A stretch of DNA of 26,955 nt from assembly GCA_003248565.1 (NCBI GenBank), contig QFOV01000012.1:1-26955 (forward strand), written 5' to 3'. Source of the DNA: Stenotrophomonas sp. GTDB lineage: Bacteria > Pseudomonadota > Gammaproteobacteria > Xanthomonadales > Xanthomonadaceae. The position numbers and the translations under genes are program-made. Shown here in pieces: positions 1 to 6,701 of the stretch; the first letter of the stretch is position 1, and every line of letters starts with the position of its first letter. Under the pieces are notes generated by a model. It saw nothing but the letters and a program-made list of their open reading frames with translations, was not told the origin of the DNA and did not search any database.

Positions 1-10
1 GACTTCCCGC

Positions 11-1660
11 TCAGCCCTGCCGCAGCACGTCCAACACCGCCGCCTCATCCACATCCGGCACCACCTCGGCCTTGCCGATGCCGCGCCACAGCACCAGTCG
101 CAGGCGCCCGGCGATGTTCTTCTTGTCCAGCCGCATATGCCCAAGCAGCGCCTGGGCATCCAGGCCTGCGGGGATGGTGGTCGGCAGGCCGTAAGCCTCC
201 AGCAGCTCGCGCAGAACCTCGGTATCGGCCGCATCGGCCATGCCCAGCGCCGCCGACAGCTTGGCGGCCAACATCATGCCAACCGCTACCGCCTCGCCGT
301 GATTGAGGTTGTCATTGCCCGGCGCGCCGTAACCCTGCGCGGTCTCGATCGCATGGCCGAAGGTGTGGCCGAGGTTGAGCAGGGCGCGTTCACCCTTCTC
401 CAGCGGGTCACGTTCGACGATCTCGGCCTTGTGCTCGCAGCTGCGGGCGATGGCCTGGGCCAGCGCGCCGTCGTCGCCGGCCAGCAGGGCCTGGCGTTCT
501 GCCTGCAGCCACTGGAAGAACAGCGGATCGCGGATGGCGCCGTACTTGATCACCTCGGCCAGACCGGCCCGCAGCTCACGTGCAGGCAGGGTGCGCAGTG
601 CAGCGGTATCCGCGACGACCGCACGCGGCGGATGGAAGGCACCGACCAGGTTCTTGCCCTGCGGGATATCCACCGCGGTCTTGCCGCCGACCGAAGAGTC
701 GACCATCGACAGCAGGGTGGTGGGCAACTGCACGCAGTCCACGCCGCGCATCCAGCAGGCCGCGGCAAAGCCGGCCAGGTCGCCGACCACGCCGCCGCCC
801 AGCGCCAGCACGCAGGCGTCGCGGGTGGCGCCGAGGCTTGCCAGCGCGTTGATCGCGCCAGCGAAATTGTCCAGGGTCTTGGAGGCCTCGCCGGCCGGGA
901 TGATGTGCTGGCCGATCTTCAGGTCGGGTCGGGCTGCCAACAGCGCGGTCTGTACCTTGGCCAGGTACAGCGGTGCGACGGTGTCGTCGCTGACCAGCAG
1001 CACATGGCGGCCACGGATGGCGCCGACCAGCGTCTGTGCCTGCGACAGCAGGCCCGGGCCGATATGGATCTGGTAGGGGTGTTCGCCGCCGACGGCGACG
1101 GTGCGGGTGGGAGCGGTCATGCGGGGCGGTTCCAGGATCTGCCATTGCGCGGCAAGCCGTGTGACGGTGTGCGCGGTGGCGTCGGCGGGGGTGTAGAGGT
1201 CGGTATCGATGATCAGGTCGGCCAATTCGCTGTACAGCGGGTCGCGGATGGCCGCCATGGTGTGCAGCACCTGCTCGCGGTCGGGGCGTTGCAGCAGCGG
1301 GCGGGTCTTGTCGCGCTGCAGTCGCGACAGCTGCGAGGCCACGCTGACCCGCAGGTAGACCACGAAACCATGGGCGCGGATGCGTTCACGGTTCTCCGGG
1401 TCGAGCACGCAGCCGCCGCCGGTCGAGACCAGTTGGCCGCTGCCTTCCAGCAGACGGGACAGGACACGCTTTTCGTGGGCACGGAAGCCGGCTTCACCGA
1501 CGTTCTCGAAAATGGCTGGAATGCTGGAGCCCACGTCGTCGACGATGGCTTGGTCGGCATCCACGAACACCAGCCCGAAACGCTCGGCCAGGCGACGGCC
1601 GATGCTGGTTTTGCCGGCACCCATGGGGCCGACCAGGATGAGATTGGGGGCGGGATTCAT
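11..1660 (-). CDS. aroKB: Fused shikimate kinase / 3-dehydroquinate synthase (AroK-AroB)
   Basis: This 549-residue frame joins two shikimate-pathway enzymes. Residues 1-180 are shikimate kinase: Walker A GPMGAGKT at 11-18, the STGGG substrate motif near 80 and the lid arginines in RPLLQRPD. From about residue 181 it is 3-dehydroquinate synthase, which makes 3-dehydroquinate from DAHP: GGGVVGDLAG for NAD binding, SVGGKTAVD, AEVIKYG and NLGHTFGHA with the metal-binding histidine. The enzymes are cytosolic. As I recall, related xanthomonads carry aroK and aroB as separate adjacent genes; here no stop codon separates them. An in-frame ATG at 1120 (MTAPTR...) is where a separate AroB would begin, with only a weak GGA upstream. 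The product may therefore be one bifunctional chain, or AroB may also be made by internal initiation. The start at 1660 fits the normal AroK N-terminus, although no clear Shine-Dalgarno is visible. Confidence 0.93.
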   Translation of the reverse strand: MNPAPNLILVGPMGAGKTSIGRRLAERFGLVFVDADQAIVDDVGSSIPAIFENVGEAGFRAHEKRVLSRLLEGSGQLVSTGGGCVLDPENRERIRAHGFVVYLRVSVASQLSRLQRDKTRPLLQRPDREQVLHTMAAIRDPLYSELADLIIDTDLYTPADATAHTVTRLAAQWQILEPPRMTAPTRTVAVGGEHPYQIHIGPGLLSQAQTLVGAIRGRHVLLVSDDTVAPLYLAKVQTALLAARPDLKIGQHIIPAGEASKTLDNFAGAINALASLGATRDACVLALGGGVVGDLAGFAAACWMRGVDCVQLPTTLLSMVDSSVGGKTAVDIPQGKNLVGAFHPPRAVVADTAALRTLPARELRAGLAEVIKYGAIRDPLFFQWLQAERQALLAGDDGALAQAIARSCEHKAEIVERDPLEKGERALLNLGHTFGHAIETAQGYGAPGNDNLNHGEAVAVGMMLAAKLSAALGMADAADTEVLRELLEAYGLPTTIPAGLDAQALLGHMRLDKKNIAGRLRLVLWRGIGKAEVVPDVDEAAVLDVLRQG

Positions 1661-1723
1661 TACCGGAAGATGCTAGCACCTCGTGTCAGTGCCTTAACAC
1701 GGTAGCAGCCAAGCTCGGCAGTT

Positions 1724-1740
1724 CCACGAATGGTTCGTGG
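1724..1740 (+). promoter_or_regulatory. Hairpin / inverted repeat before the dodecin gene
   Basis: CCACGAA and TTCGTGG form a perfect 7-bp inverted repeat around TGG. It ends 8 nt before the AAGGAG ribosome binding site of the dodecin gene. It could be a leader hairpin or an operator in the 99-bp gap shared with the divergent aroKB; the sequence alone does not decide. Confidence 0.4.
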
Positions 1741-1759
1741 TGCAACCAAGGAGTTGGAC

Positions 1760-1963
1760 ATGTCAGTGGCGAAAATCATTGAAGTCAACGCGTCCTCCAA
1801 GACCAGCATCGAGGATGCGGTGCGCAGCGGCATCAAGAAGGTGGCCGAGACGGTCAAGGGTATCCAGGGTGCGTGGATCAACGAAACCAAGGTTGTCACC
1901 GACGGCGACGGCAACGTCACCGAGTGGCGGGTCAACCTGCGGATCACGTTCCTGGTGCAGTAA
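1760..1963 (+). CDS. Dodecin family flavin-binding protein
   Basis: Dodecins are small proteins that assemble into hollow dodecamers and store or buffer flavins such as FMN in the cytosol. The 67-residue product, starting MSVAKIIEV, has the family length of about 65-70 residues. It shows the expected order: a beta strand, an amphipathic helix (SIEDAVRSGIKKVAETV), the GAWI segment whose tryptophan stacks on the isoalloxazine ring in characterised dodecins, and two C-terminal strands ending in LRITFLVQ. The ATG at 1760 is chosen because AAGGAG lies 6 nt upstream at 1748-1753; an earlier in-frame start at 1730 would add ten residues foreign to the family. The gene stands alone, divergent from aroKB and convergent with the kinase gene. 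Confidence 0.93.
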   Translation: MSVAKIIEVNASSKTSIEDAVRSGIKKVAETVKGIQGAWINETKVVTDGDGNVTEWRVNLRITFLVQ

Positions 1964-2023
1964 TGCATTTGCAGTAATCGCGCGGTGGGTGCCCGCTGAT
2001 CAGGCTGGGCACGCATCTGCAAG

Positions 2024-2051
2024 GGCTCGGCGGCGCCAGCGCCGTCGAGCC
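2024..2051. terminator. Hairpin between convergent genes, possible bidirectional terminator
   Basis: GGCTCG-GCGGCG, a CCAG loop, and CGCCGT-CGAGCC form a 12-bp stem with one G-U pair. It lies between the convergent dodecin and kinase genes. There is no T-tract on either side, so intrinsic termination is uncertain. Confidence 0.45.
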
Positions 2052-2099
2052 GTTCATGCGAAACCGTTGTGCTGCGGCTGGCCGGGTCGCCTCGTCGCC

Positions 2100-2933
2100 T
2101 CAGTCCGCTGTATCCGCCAACGGCTGTCGTTGTGCATCCAGGGCAATGACCCGGTCGGCGATGCCGGGCAGGGTGCGCAGCGCCTGCCGACTGATGCGCT
2201 CGTAGAACTGCACGAAGCGCTCCAGCTGCGGTCTTGTCATGCTGCTGCGGCCAGGCGATGCCTGCTGCAGTGCCTGCTCCTGCTGCCAGCGCCAGTGCGG
2301 GACCACGGCGAAGCTTGGCGGTTGCAGCATCCACAGCCGGTCAAAACGCTGCCACAGGCCGGGGTAATGCTCGGCCAATGATTGGTTGCACCAGCGCCGC
2401 CAGCGGCCGTCGGCATCGGCCTCGCGTTCCAGTGCGTTCAAGGGCACCTGCAGCGCATCGTCGGCTTCCGCCGGCGTGCCCAGAAACCAGCCCTCGAACA
2501 CCAGCAGGTCCAGCGGTTGCTCGATCTTCTTCCACTGTGCTTCCGGCACCCGTTCATCGGCGAGTTTGTCAAAGCGCGGCAGCAGGAAGCCTTGCCCGGC
2601 CTTGGCCGCATCCAGCGTGGCCATCGCCAGTGCCAGGTCATGCGTGCCCGGCGGCCCACGCGTGGCAAGCAAGGGATGCACGCGATCGGCAAGCCGCTGC
2701 CGTTGCGCGCGGGTCAGGTAGGTGTCGTCGATGGACACCGCCGCCGCGCACAGGCCGCGCGTGCGCGCCAGGTCCACGATCTGCGCGGCCAGCGTGGACT
2801 TGCCACTGCCTTGCACACCACTGATTGCCAGTACCGGCGTGCCGTTGGTACTGGCCAGCGCATCGTCCAACGCCTGTGCAACCAGTGTCGGCGCAAAGCG
2901 GCGTTGGGAAAAACTGTGCGGAACGGGGGACAT
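2100..2933 (-). CDS. P-loop kinase of the D-glycerate 3-kinase type
   Basis: This 277-residue protein resembles the P-loop kinase family that includes plant D-glycerate 3-kinase and yeast YGR205W. These transfer the ATP gamma-phosphate to a small substrate, glycerate in the plant enzyme. Visible motifs are Walker A GVQGSGKST at residues 39-47, SIDDTY shortly after (a likely catalytic acidic pair), RGPPGTHD, LPRFDKLADER, and FEGWFLG as the Walker B-like strand. The start is the ATG at 2933; the upstream TTG at 2951 would add six unconvincing residues. It is divergent from pdxH with a gap of only 42 bp, so the two promoters must overlap or reach into coding sequence. The fold is clear; the substrate is inferred from the family and could differ. 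Confidence 0.82.
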   Translation of the reverse strand: MSPVPHSFSQRRFAPTLVAQALDDALASTNGTPVLAISGVQGSGKSTLAAQIVDLARTRGLCAAAVSIDDTYLTRAQRQRLADRVHPLLATRGPPGTHDLALAMATLDAAKAGQGFLLPRFDKLADERVPEAQWKKIEQPLDLLVFEGWFLGTPAEADDALQVPLNALEREADADGRWRRWCNQSLAEHYPGLWQRFDRLWMLQPPSFAVVPHWRWQQEQALQQASPGRSSMTRPQLERFVQFYERISRQALRTLPGIADRVIALDAQRQPLADTAD

Positions 2934-2975
2934 GCCGCCACAATAGCCCAAACACGTGCCCTACGAAGCAGGACC

Positions 2976-3575
2976 ATGACCAATCTTTACGCAGAAGCGC
3001 TTTCGACTTTCGCCGCATTGTTTGAAGAGGCCAAGGCTGGCAAGGAGATCGATGCCACCGCGATGACGGTTGCCACCGCTGACATCGATGGCCGCCCGTC
3101 GGCGCGCACGGTGTTGCTGAAGGCCTTCGACGAGCGCGGCTTTGTGTTCTATACCCACCTGGACAGCCGCAAGGGCCGCGAACTGCACGACAACCGGGCA
3201 ACGGCGTTGTTGTTCCTGTGGCGCAGCCTGCGCGAGGCGGGCATCCAGGTGCGGATCGAAGGTGATGCGCAGCTGGTGTCGGCTGCCGAATCCGATGCCT
3301 ACTTCGCCAGCCGCCCGCGCATGAGCCAGATTGGCGCCTGGGCCTCGGTGCAGTCGCAGCCATTGGCGTCGCGCGAGGAGTTCGAACAGCGCCTGGCCAA
3401 CTTCGAGACACGTTTTGAAGGCCGCGATGTGCCGCGTCCGGACGGCTGGGGCGGGGTGCGTGTGGTGCCGCGGCGCATCGAGTTCTGGTACGGCGCTGAC
3501 TTCCGCCTGCATGAGCGTTGGTGCTACGAGGCCGATGCGGCGGGCGACTGGAGCAAGCGGATGCTATTCCCGTGA
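2976..3575 (+). CDS. pdxH: Pyridoxamine 5'-phosphate oxidase
   Basis: PdxH oxidises pyridoxine or pyridoxamine 5'-phosphate to pyridoxal phosphate using FMN and oxygen, the last step of vitamin B6 synthesis and salvage in the cytosol. The 199-residue protein starts MTNLYAEAL and carries the family signatures: RTVLLK, FYTHLDSRKGREL (FMN phosphate binding), RPRMSQIGAWAS, and a C-terminal WGGVRVVPRRIEFW followed by RLHERW with the substrate-binding Arg-Leu-His. It is slightly shorter than the E. coli enzyme at the N-terminus, normal for this lineage. The ATG at 2976 follows AGGA at 2970-2973, a short spacing. The stop codon overlaps the GTG start of the next gene, so pdxH probably leads a four-gene translationally coupled operon. 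Confidence 0.96.
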   Translation: MTNLYAEALSTFAALFEEAKAGKEIDATAMTVATADIDGRPSARTVLLKAFDERGFVFYTHLDSRKGRELHDNRATALLFLWRSLREAGIQVRIEGDAQLVSAAESDAYFASRPRMSQIGAWASVQSQPLASREEFEQRLANFETRFEGRDVPRPDGWGGVRVVPRRIEFWYGADFRLHERWCYEADAAGDWSKRMLFP

Positions 3576-4033
3576 ACAACGCTGGCTGCAGTGTGCGGCG
3601 TGCCCAAGCCGGGGATTGGCAGGACTGGGCCGAGCTGCGCTTGGAACTGTGGCCAGACAGCGAGACAGAACTGGTTGACCTGCTGGACTTGATTGAATCG
3701 GCAGCTAGCACCTGCCTGCTTGCCTGCACCGCCGATGGGCGGGTTCTGGGTATGGCTGAAGCGAGTGTCCGCCATGAGTATGTCAATGGTACCGACGGCT
3801 CTCCGGTGGGCTTTCTGGAAGGCTGGGTTGTGCATGCATCGGCGCGGGGCAGTGGTCTCGGGCGTTTGTTGATTGACGCTGTGGCGCAATGGGCGCGTGA
3901 CCAGGGCTGTACCGAGCTGGCATCGGATTCGGACTTGGCGAATGTATCGGCGCAGGCGGCGCACGAGGCGTGCGGCTTCACTGAAACCGAGCGAGTCGTC
4001 TACTACCACATGCCACTGCGGGCGATTGGCTGA
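3572..4033 (+). CDS. GNAT acetyltransferase, AAC(6')-Iz-like aminoglycoside N-acetyltransferase
   Basis: This 153-residue GNAT protein closely resembles the chromosomal AAC(6')-Iz family of Stenotrophomonas as I recall it, which acetylates the 6'-amino group of aminoglycosides with acetyl-CoA. Recognisable stretches are ELRLELWPD, EYVNGTDGSPVGFLEGW, the acetyl-CoA loop ASARGSGLGRLL, ELASDSDLAN, and HEACGFTETERVVYY near the C-terminus. The start is a GTG at 3572 whose bases overlap the pdxH TGA; this gives the family length, whereas the TTG at 3518 would run into pdxH. No strong ribosome site is visible, consistent with coupling to pdxH translation. Its end overlaps the next gene by one base. 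Physiological substrate and resistance level cannot be read from sequence; a housekeeping acetylation role is possible. Confidence 0.85.
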   Translation: MNNAGCSVRRAQAGDWQDWAELRLELWPDSETELVDLLDLIESAASTCLLACTADGRVLGMAEASVRHEYVNGTDGSPVGFLEGWVVHASARGSGLGRLLIDAVAQWARDQGCTELASDSDLANVSAQAAHEACGFTETERVVYYHMPLRAIG

Positions 4034-4377
4034 TGCAGCTCCATCCGATCTACAGGATCACCGTATTCGTGCCGCCGGCGCAGCTGGAGGCGCTGAAGCA
4101 GGGCATCCTTGCAGTGGACGATCTGGCTGCCGGAGGCTACGCGCACGGCATGTGGGAGTCGGCACCGGGGCAGGAACAGTTCCGTGTGCTGCAAGGTGCG
4201 CAGAGCGCCATTGGCGGGGCGGGCGAGCTGGTGCGCGTGTCCGCGGTGCGGCTGGAGTTCTGCATCGAGCGCGATCCGCAGCGGCTGCAACGGATTCTGG
4301 ATGATGGCATTGCCGCCAATCATCCCTGGAACAGCCCTGCCGTATTCGTCGATACAACGGAGTTCGCCGCACCATGA
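4033..4377 (+). CDS. Small PII-like / NIF3 (YqfO) N-terminal-type domain protein
   Basis: This is a 114-residue protein with a pattern I associate with the PII/CutA-like domain inserted in YqfO-type NIF3 proteins and with small stand-alone homologues: YRITVFVPPAQLEALKQGIL, then GxYxxxxWES, GQEQFRVLQGAQSAIGGAGEL, an arginine-rich strand (VRVSAVRLEFCIE) and a C-terminal HPWNSPAVFV. Stand-alone homologues are often labelled as conserved hypothetical or misannotated as RtxA structural toxin. No catalytic motif is visible and there is no metal-hydrolase NIF3 domain. The family fold suggests a trimeric small-molecule or metal-binding protein, but its function is unknown. It overlaps the gene before it by 1 nt (TGATG) and the gene after by 4 nt (ATGA), so it is co-translated with both. 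Confidence 0.8.
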   Translation: MQLHPIYRITVFVPPAQLEALKQGILAVDDLAAGGYAHGMWESAPGQEQFRVLQGAQSAIGGAGELVRVSAVRLEFCIERDPQRLQRILDDGIAANHPWNSPAVFVDTTEFAAP

Positions 4378-5177
4378 TTGGCCCGCGCCGCATTGTCTGC
4401 CTGACCGAAGAGCCGACCGAAACGCTTTATGCACTCGGCGAGCAGGACCGCATCGTCGGCATCAGTGGCTTCACCGTGCGACCGCCCGAGGCGCGCCGCG
4501 ACAAGCCCAAGGTCAGCGCCTTCACCAGCGCCAAGGTCGGCGAAATTCTCAAGCTCAAGCCTGATCTGGCGATTGGTTTCTCCGACATCCAGGCCGATAT
4601 CGCTGCCGAGTTGATACGCAACGGTGTGGAAGTGTGGATCGCCAACCACCGCAGCGTCGCCGGCATCATCGACTACATCCGTCGACTGGGCGGGTTGGTG
4701 GGCGTGGCCGCGCGTGCCAATGCCTACGCGGACGAACTGCAGCGGGGCCTGGATGCAATTGAAGGGCAGGCGGCTAAGCTGTCGCAGCGTCCGCGCGTCT
4801 ATGTCGAGGAATGGGATGAGCCCATCATCACCGGCATCCAATGGGGCGCGGAGCTGGTGGAGATTGCCGGCGGCATCGATGTGTTCCCGGAGTTGTCGCG
4901 TGAGCCGCTGGCCAAGGCGCGCATCCTTGCCACTGGCGACCCGGTGATCGCGCGCAACCCGGACATCATCATCGGCTCATGGTGTGGCAAGAAGTTCCGT
5001 CCGGAGCGGGTGGCTGCACGACCGCGCTGGGAGACGATCAACGCCGTGCGCGATGGCGAGCTGCACGAGATCAAGTCGCCGCTGATCCTGCAGCCCGGGC
5101 CGGCAGCCTTGACCGATGGCGTGCAGGCGATCGCGCAGATCATCAATCAATGGTCAAAACGGGCAGGGGCCCTGTAG
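4374..5177 (+). CDS. BtuF-like cobalamin-binding protein lacking a signal peptide
   Basis: This 267-residue protein belongs to the periplasmic-binding-protein type III fold (Peripla_BP_2) that includes the vitamin B12 binder BtuF. Matching features are RIVCLTEEPTETLYALG at the N-terminus, the central helix-forming stretch EILKLKPDLAIGFSD, GVEVWIANHRSVAGI, then the second lobe with RVYVEEWDEPIITG, AELVEIAGG, ARNPDIIIGSWCG and LQPGPAALTDG. Unlike transport BtuF there is no N-terminal hydrophobic segment: the protein starts MIGPRRIVCL and goes directly into the first strand, so it is predicted cytosolic. No btuC or btuD genes are adjacent. The start overlaps the preceding gene by four bases. It could be a cytosolic corrinoid or metal-chelate binder; the ligand is unproven. 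Confidence 0.82.
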   Translation: MIGPRRIVCLTEEPTETLYALGEQDRIVGISGFTVRPPEARRDKPKVSAFTSAKVGEILKLKPDLAIGFSDIQADIAAELIRNGVEVWIANHRSVAGIIDYIRRLGGLVGVAARANAYADELQRGLDAIEGQAAKLSQRPRVYVEEWDEPIITGIQWGAELVEIAGGIDVFPELSREPLAKARILATGDPVIARNPDIIIGSWCGKKFRPERVAARPRWETINAVRDGELHEIKSPLILQPGPAALTDGVQAIAQIINQWSKRAGAL

Positions 5178-5276
5178 GAGCGGCGTAAGCTGCGAAGCTC
5201 ACAACAGCCCAGCCGCCGATCAATCTGCAATCACGGCACATCTACCGGATGTGGGAGCGGCATGAGCCGCGAAGCT
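5174..5276. repeat. Two GTAGGAGCGGC-type REP palindromes
   Basis: Two related copies, at 5174-5198 and 5251-5276, share the core GGAGCGGC-N4-GCCGCGAAGC and form small hairpins (GCGGC/GCTGC and GCGGC/GCCGC). The same family recurs at 21056-21080 and, inverted, at 21129-21154. They follow the BtuF-like gene and resemble the GTAG/REP intergenic palindromes of Stenotrophomonas and pseudomonads. Confidence 0.75.
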
Positions 5277-5299
5277 GGTGATGCTGGAAAGGCCGCAAC

Positions 5300-5358
5300 A
5301 GCTTACCCCTCCCCAACCCTCCCCTTGGCCTTTGGCCAAAGGGAGGGGGCAAGAGCTC
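5300..5358. repeat. Palindromic repeat (CCCTCCCCTTGGCC family) between convergent genes
   Basis: CTCCCCTTGGCC, TTT and GGCCAAAGGGAG form a near-perfect hairpin at about 5319-5345. The flanks AGCTTACCCCTCCCC match, in inverse orientation, the doubled repeat at 18339-18528. It lies between the convergent BtuF-like and citrate-synthase-like genes and reaches the stop codon of the latter, so it may act as a two-way terminator. Confidence 0.65.
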
Positions 5359-6580
5359 ACCCTCTCGGTGCCAACCCCGTATATCTGGCACGCGGCCGTA
5401 TCAAGGTGCCCAGGGCTTGCTGCTCCAATGCATGCGCCAACCAACCAGTAAGCCGGGCGGTAGCAAACATCACCAAGGCATGCGCGCCTGGCAGTTCGTG
5501 CACATAACAAATTGCCCCCAGCATCCCGTCAATATTCGGCCGCTGCCCGCTGACTTCTTCGGTAGCAGCCAAAACCGCCTCCACATGGCGCATGCGCGGT
5601 GAATCACCGCGCAGTTCGCGCAATTGACGCAGAACCGCCGCGCCTCGTGGGTCGCCATCGGGATACAGCAGGTGGTTGAAACCGGGTAGTTCGTCACCGC
5701 GCCGCCAGCGTTCGGCGATGAAGGTGGCGGGTGACCCGCTGGTTTCGGCATCGACCAGGAGGACATGTGCACGAGCGGTAGCACCGCCATGGCGCGGGCC
5801 GGACAGGGCAGCCAAGCCAGCGCTCACCGTCGCGTGCAGGTGTGCGCCAGTGGAGGCGACCACGCGCGCTGCAAACGCCGAGACATTCAGTTCGTGGTCG
5901 GCACACAGCACCAAGGCTGAGCGCACCAGTTCGGCGAAGTCCGCATCCCCTGGCATCCAGGCATCGGCGAGCAGGCGATGTACCGGCCGCGCATCGGGCT
6001 CGGTGCTGACCAGCAACGCCGCGTTCTGGCGTAGCAGCATCGCAGCGACCTCACGGCGCACGGAGGCTGCTGCATTGAGCGATTGGCGTTGCTCCAAGGC
6101 CAGCAGCGGAATGCAGGCCATTGCGCGCTCCACCGGCGGCAGGCTGCCATCAAGCGCCAGGCTGGCGATACGCGGCGGCCAGGAGGGCAGGGCGGCCGCG
6201 GCGAACGGGTCCTGCTCCTCGCATTCCCATAGCAGGCGCGCGATGTCTTCCAGCGTGGCACCGGCCTGCGCGGCAGCCACGGCTGACCGGCCCCGGTAAT
6301 AGGGCGCATCCGGACGGATCAGCGAGATGCGGGTTTCCAGCACCGGCAGGCCGCGGTCCAGGCTCTGCGCGGCACCGCGCTCGGCACCGCGCCCGGCCTG
6401 TTTGCGCTGCGCCAGGCGCTCGACTTCCGCCCGCAGGTACACGCGGCTGCGCGCCGAGGTGCCAGGCCGCGAGCTGAGCAGGCCGCGGCTGACATAGGCG
6501 TACAGCGTGGCGGCGCTGATGCCGAGCAGGGCACAGGCTTCACTGGCGGGTATCAGTTCGGGGTCGAGGGCGTCGGACAT
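5357..6580 (-). CDS. Citrate-synthase-family protein with N-terminal helix-turn-helix, probable prp regulator
   Basis: This 407-residue protein couples a MerR/excisionase-type helix-turn-helix (about residues 9-55: IPASEACALLGISAATLYAY, then RSRVYLRAEVERL) to a citrate-synthase-fold domain. The latter shows ADHELNVSAFAARVVASTG, GPRHGG, FNHLLYPDGDP, PNIDGML and a C-terminal IRPRARYTG. The citrate synthase catalytic residues appear retained as H229, H303 and D351, matching H196, H270 and D321 of the nearby PrpC. The gene is divergent from prpB, the usual place for a pathway regulator, and no sigma54-type PrpR is present. I infer a transcription factor that senses an acyl-CoA, oxaloacetate or methylcitrate through a former enzyme domain, though it could still be catalytically active. 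The ATG at 6580 is chosen because earlier starts run into prpB; no Shine-Dalgarno is evident. Confidence 0.85.
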   Translation of the reverse strand: MSDALDPELIPASEACALLGISAATLYAYVSRGLLSSRPGTSARSRVYLRAEVERLAQRKQAGRGAERGAAQSLDRGLPVLETRISLIRPDAPYYRGRSAVAAAQAGATLEDIARLLWECEEQDPFAAAALPSWPPRIASLALDGSLPPVERAMACIPLLALEQRQSLNAAASVRREVAAMLLRQNAALLVSTEPDARPVHRLLADAWMPGDADFAELVRSALVLCADHELNVSAFAARVVASTGAHLHATVSAGLAALSGPRHGGATARAHVLLVDAETSGSPATFIAERWRRGDELPGFNHLLYPDGDPRGAAVLRQLRELRGDSPRMRHVEAVLAATEEVSGQRPNIDGMLGAICYVHELPGAHALVMFATARLTGWLAHALEQQALGTLIRPRARYTGLAPRG

Positions 6581-6587
6581 GGCGTAT

Positions 6588-6623
6588 TCAATATATTGAT
6601 TTATTAAATCAAGATTGATCAAT
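6588..6623. promoter_or_regulatory. Cluster of AT-rich palindromes, candidate operator for the prp genes
   Basis: Three perfect inverted repeats lie in 36 bp of the divergent gap: TCAATATATTGA (6588-6599), TTGATTTA-T-TAAATCAA (6596-6612) and ATTGATCAAT (6614-6623). All share a TTGAT/ATCAA core (TTGA/TCAA in the first), and the tract is strikingly AT-rich in a GC-rich genome. A further GTGAC-N9-GTCAC repeat follows at 6634-6652. The location between the HTH gene and prpB fits binding sites for that regulator. Confidence 0.6.
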
Positions 6624-6701
6624 GCATCTGATGGTGACAGATTAACCGTCACAGCGGAATGGCATGCTCGCCTCCGCCCAGCCACAAGCCAGGAGCCACC
6701 C

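Noticed and set aside
2638..3981. A 447-codon minus-strand frame across the kinase, pdxH and acetyltransferase genes
   Set aside because: It overlaps three well-supported genes and is serine/arginine-rich low-complexity protein typical of a shadow frame.
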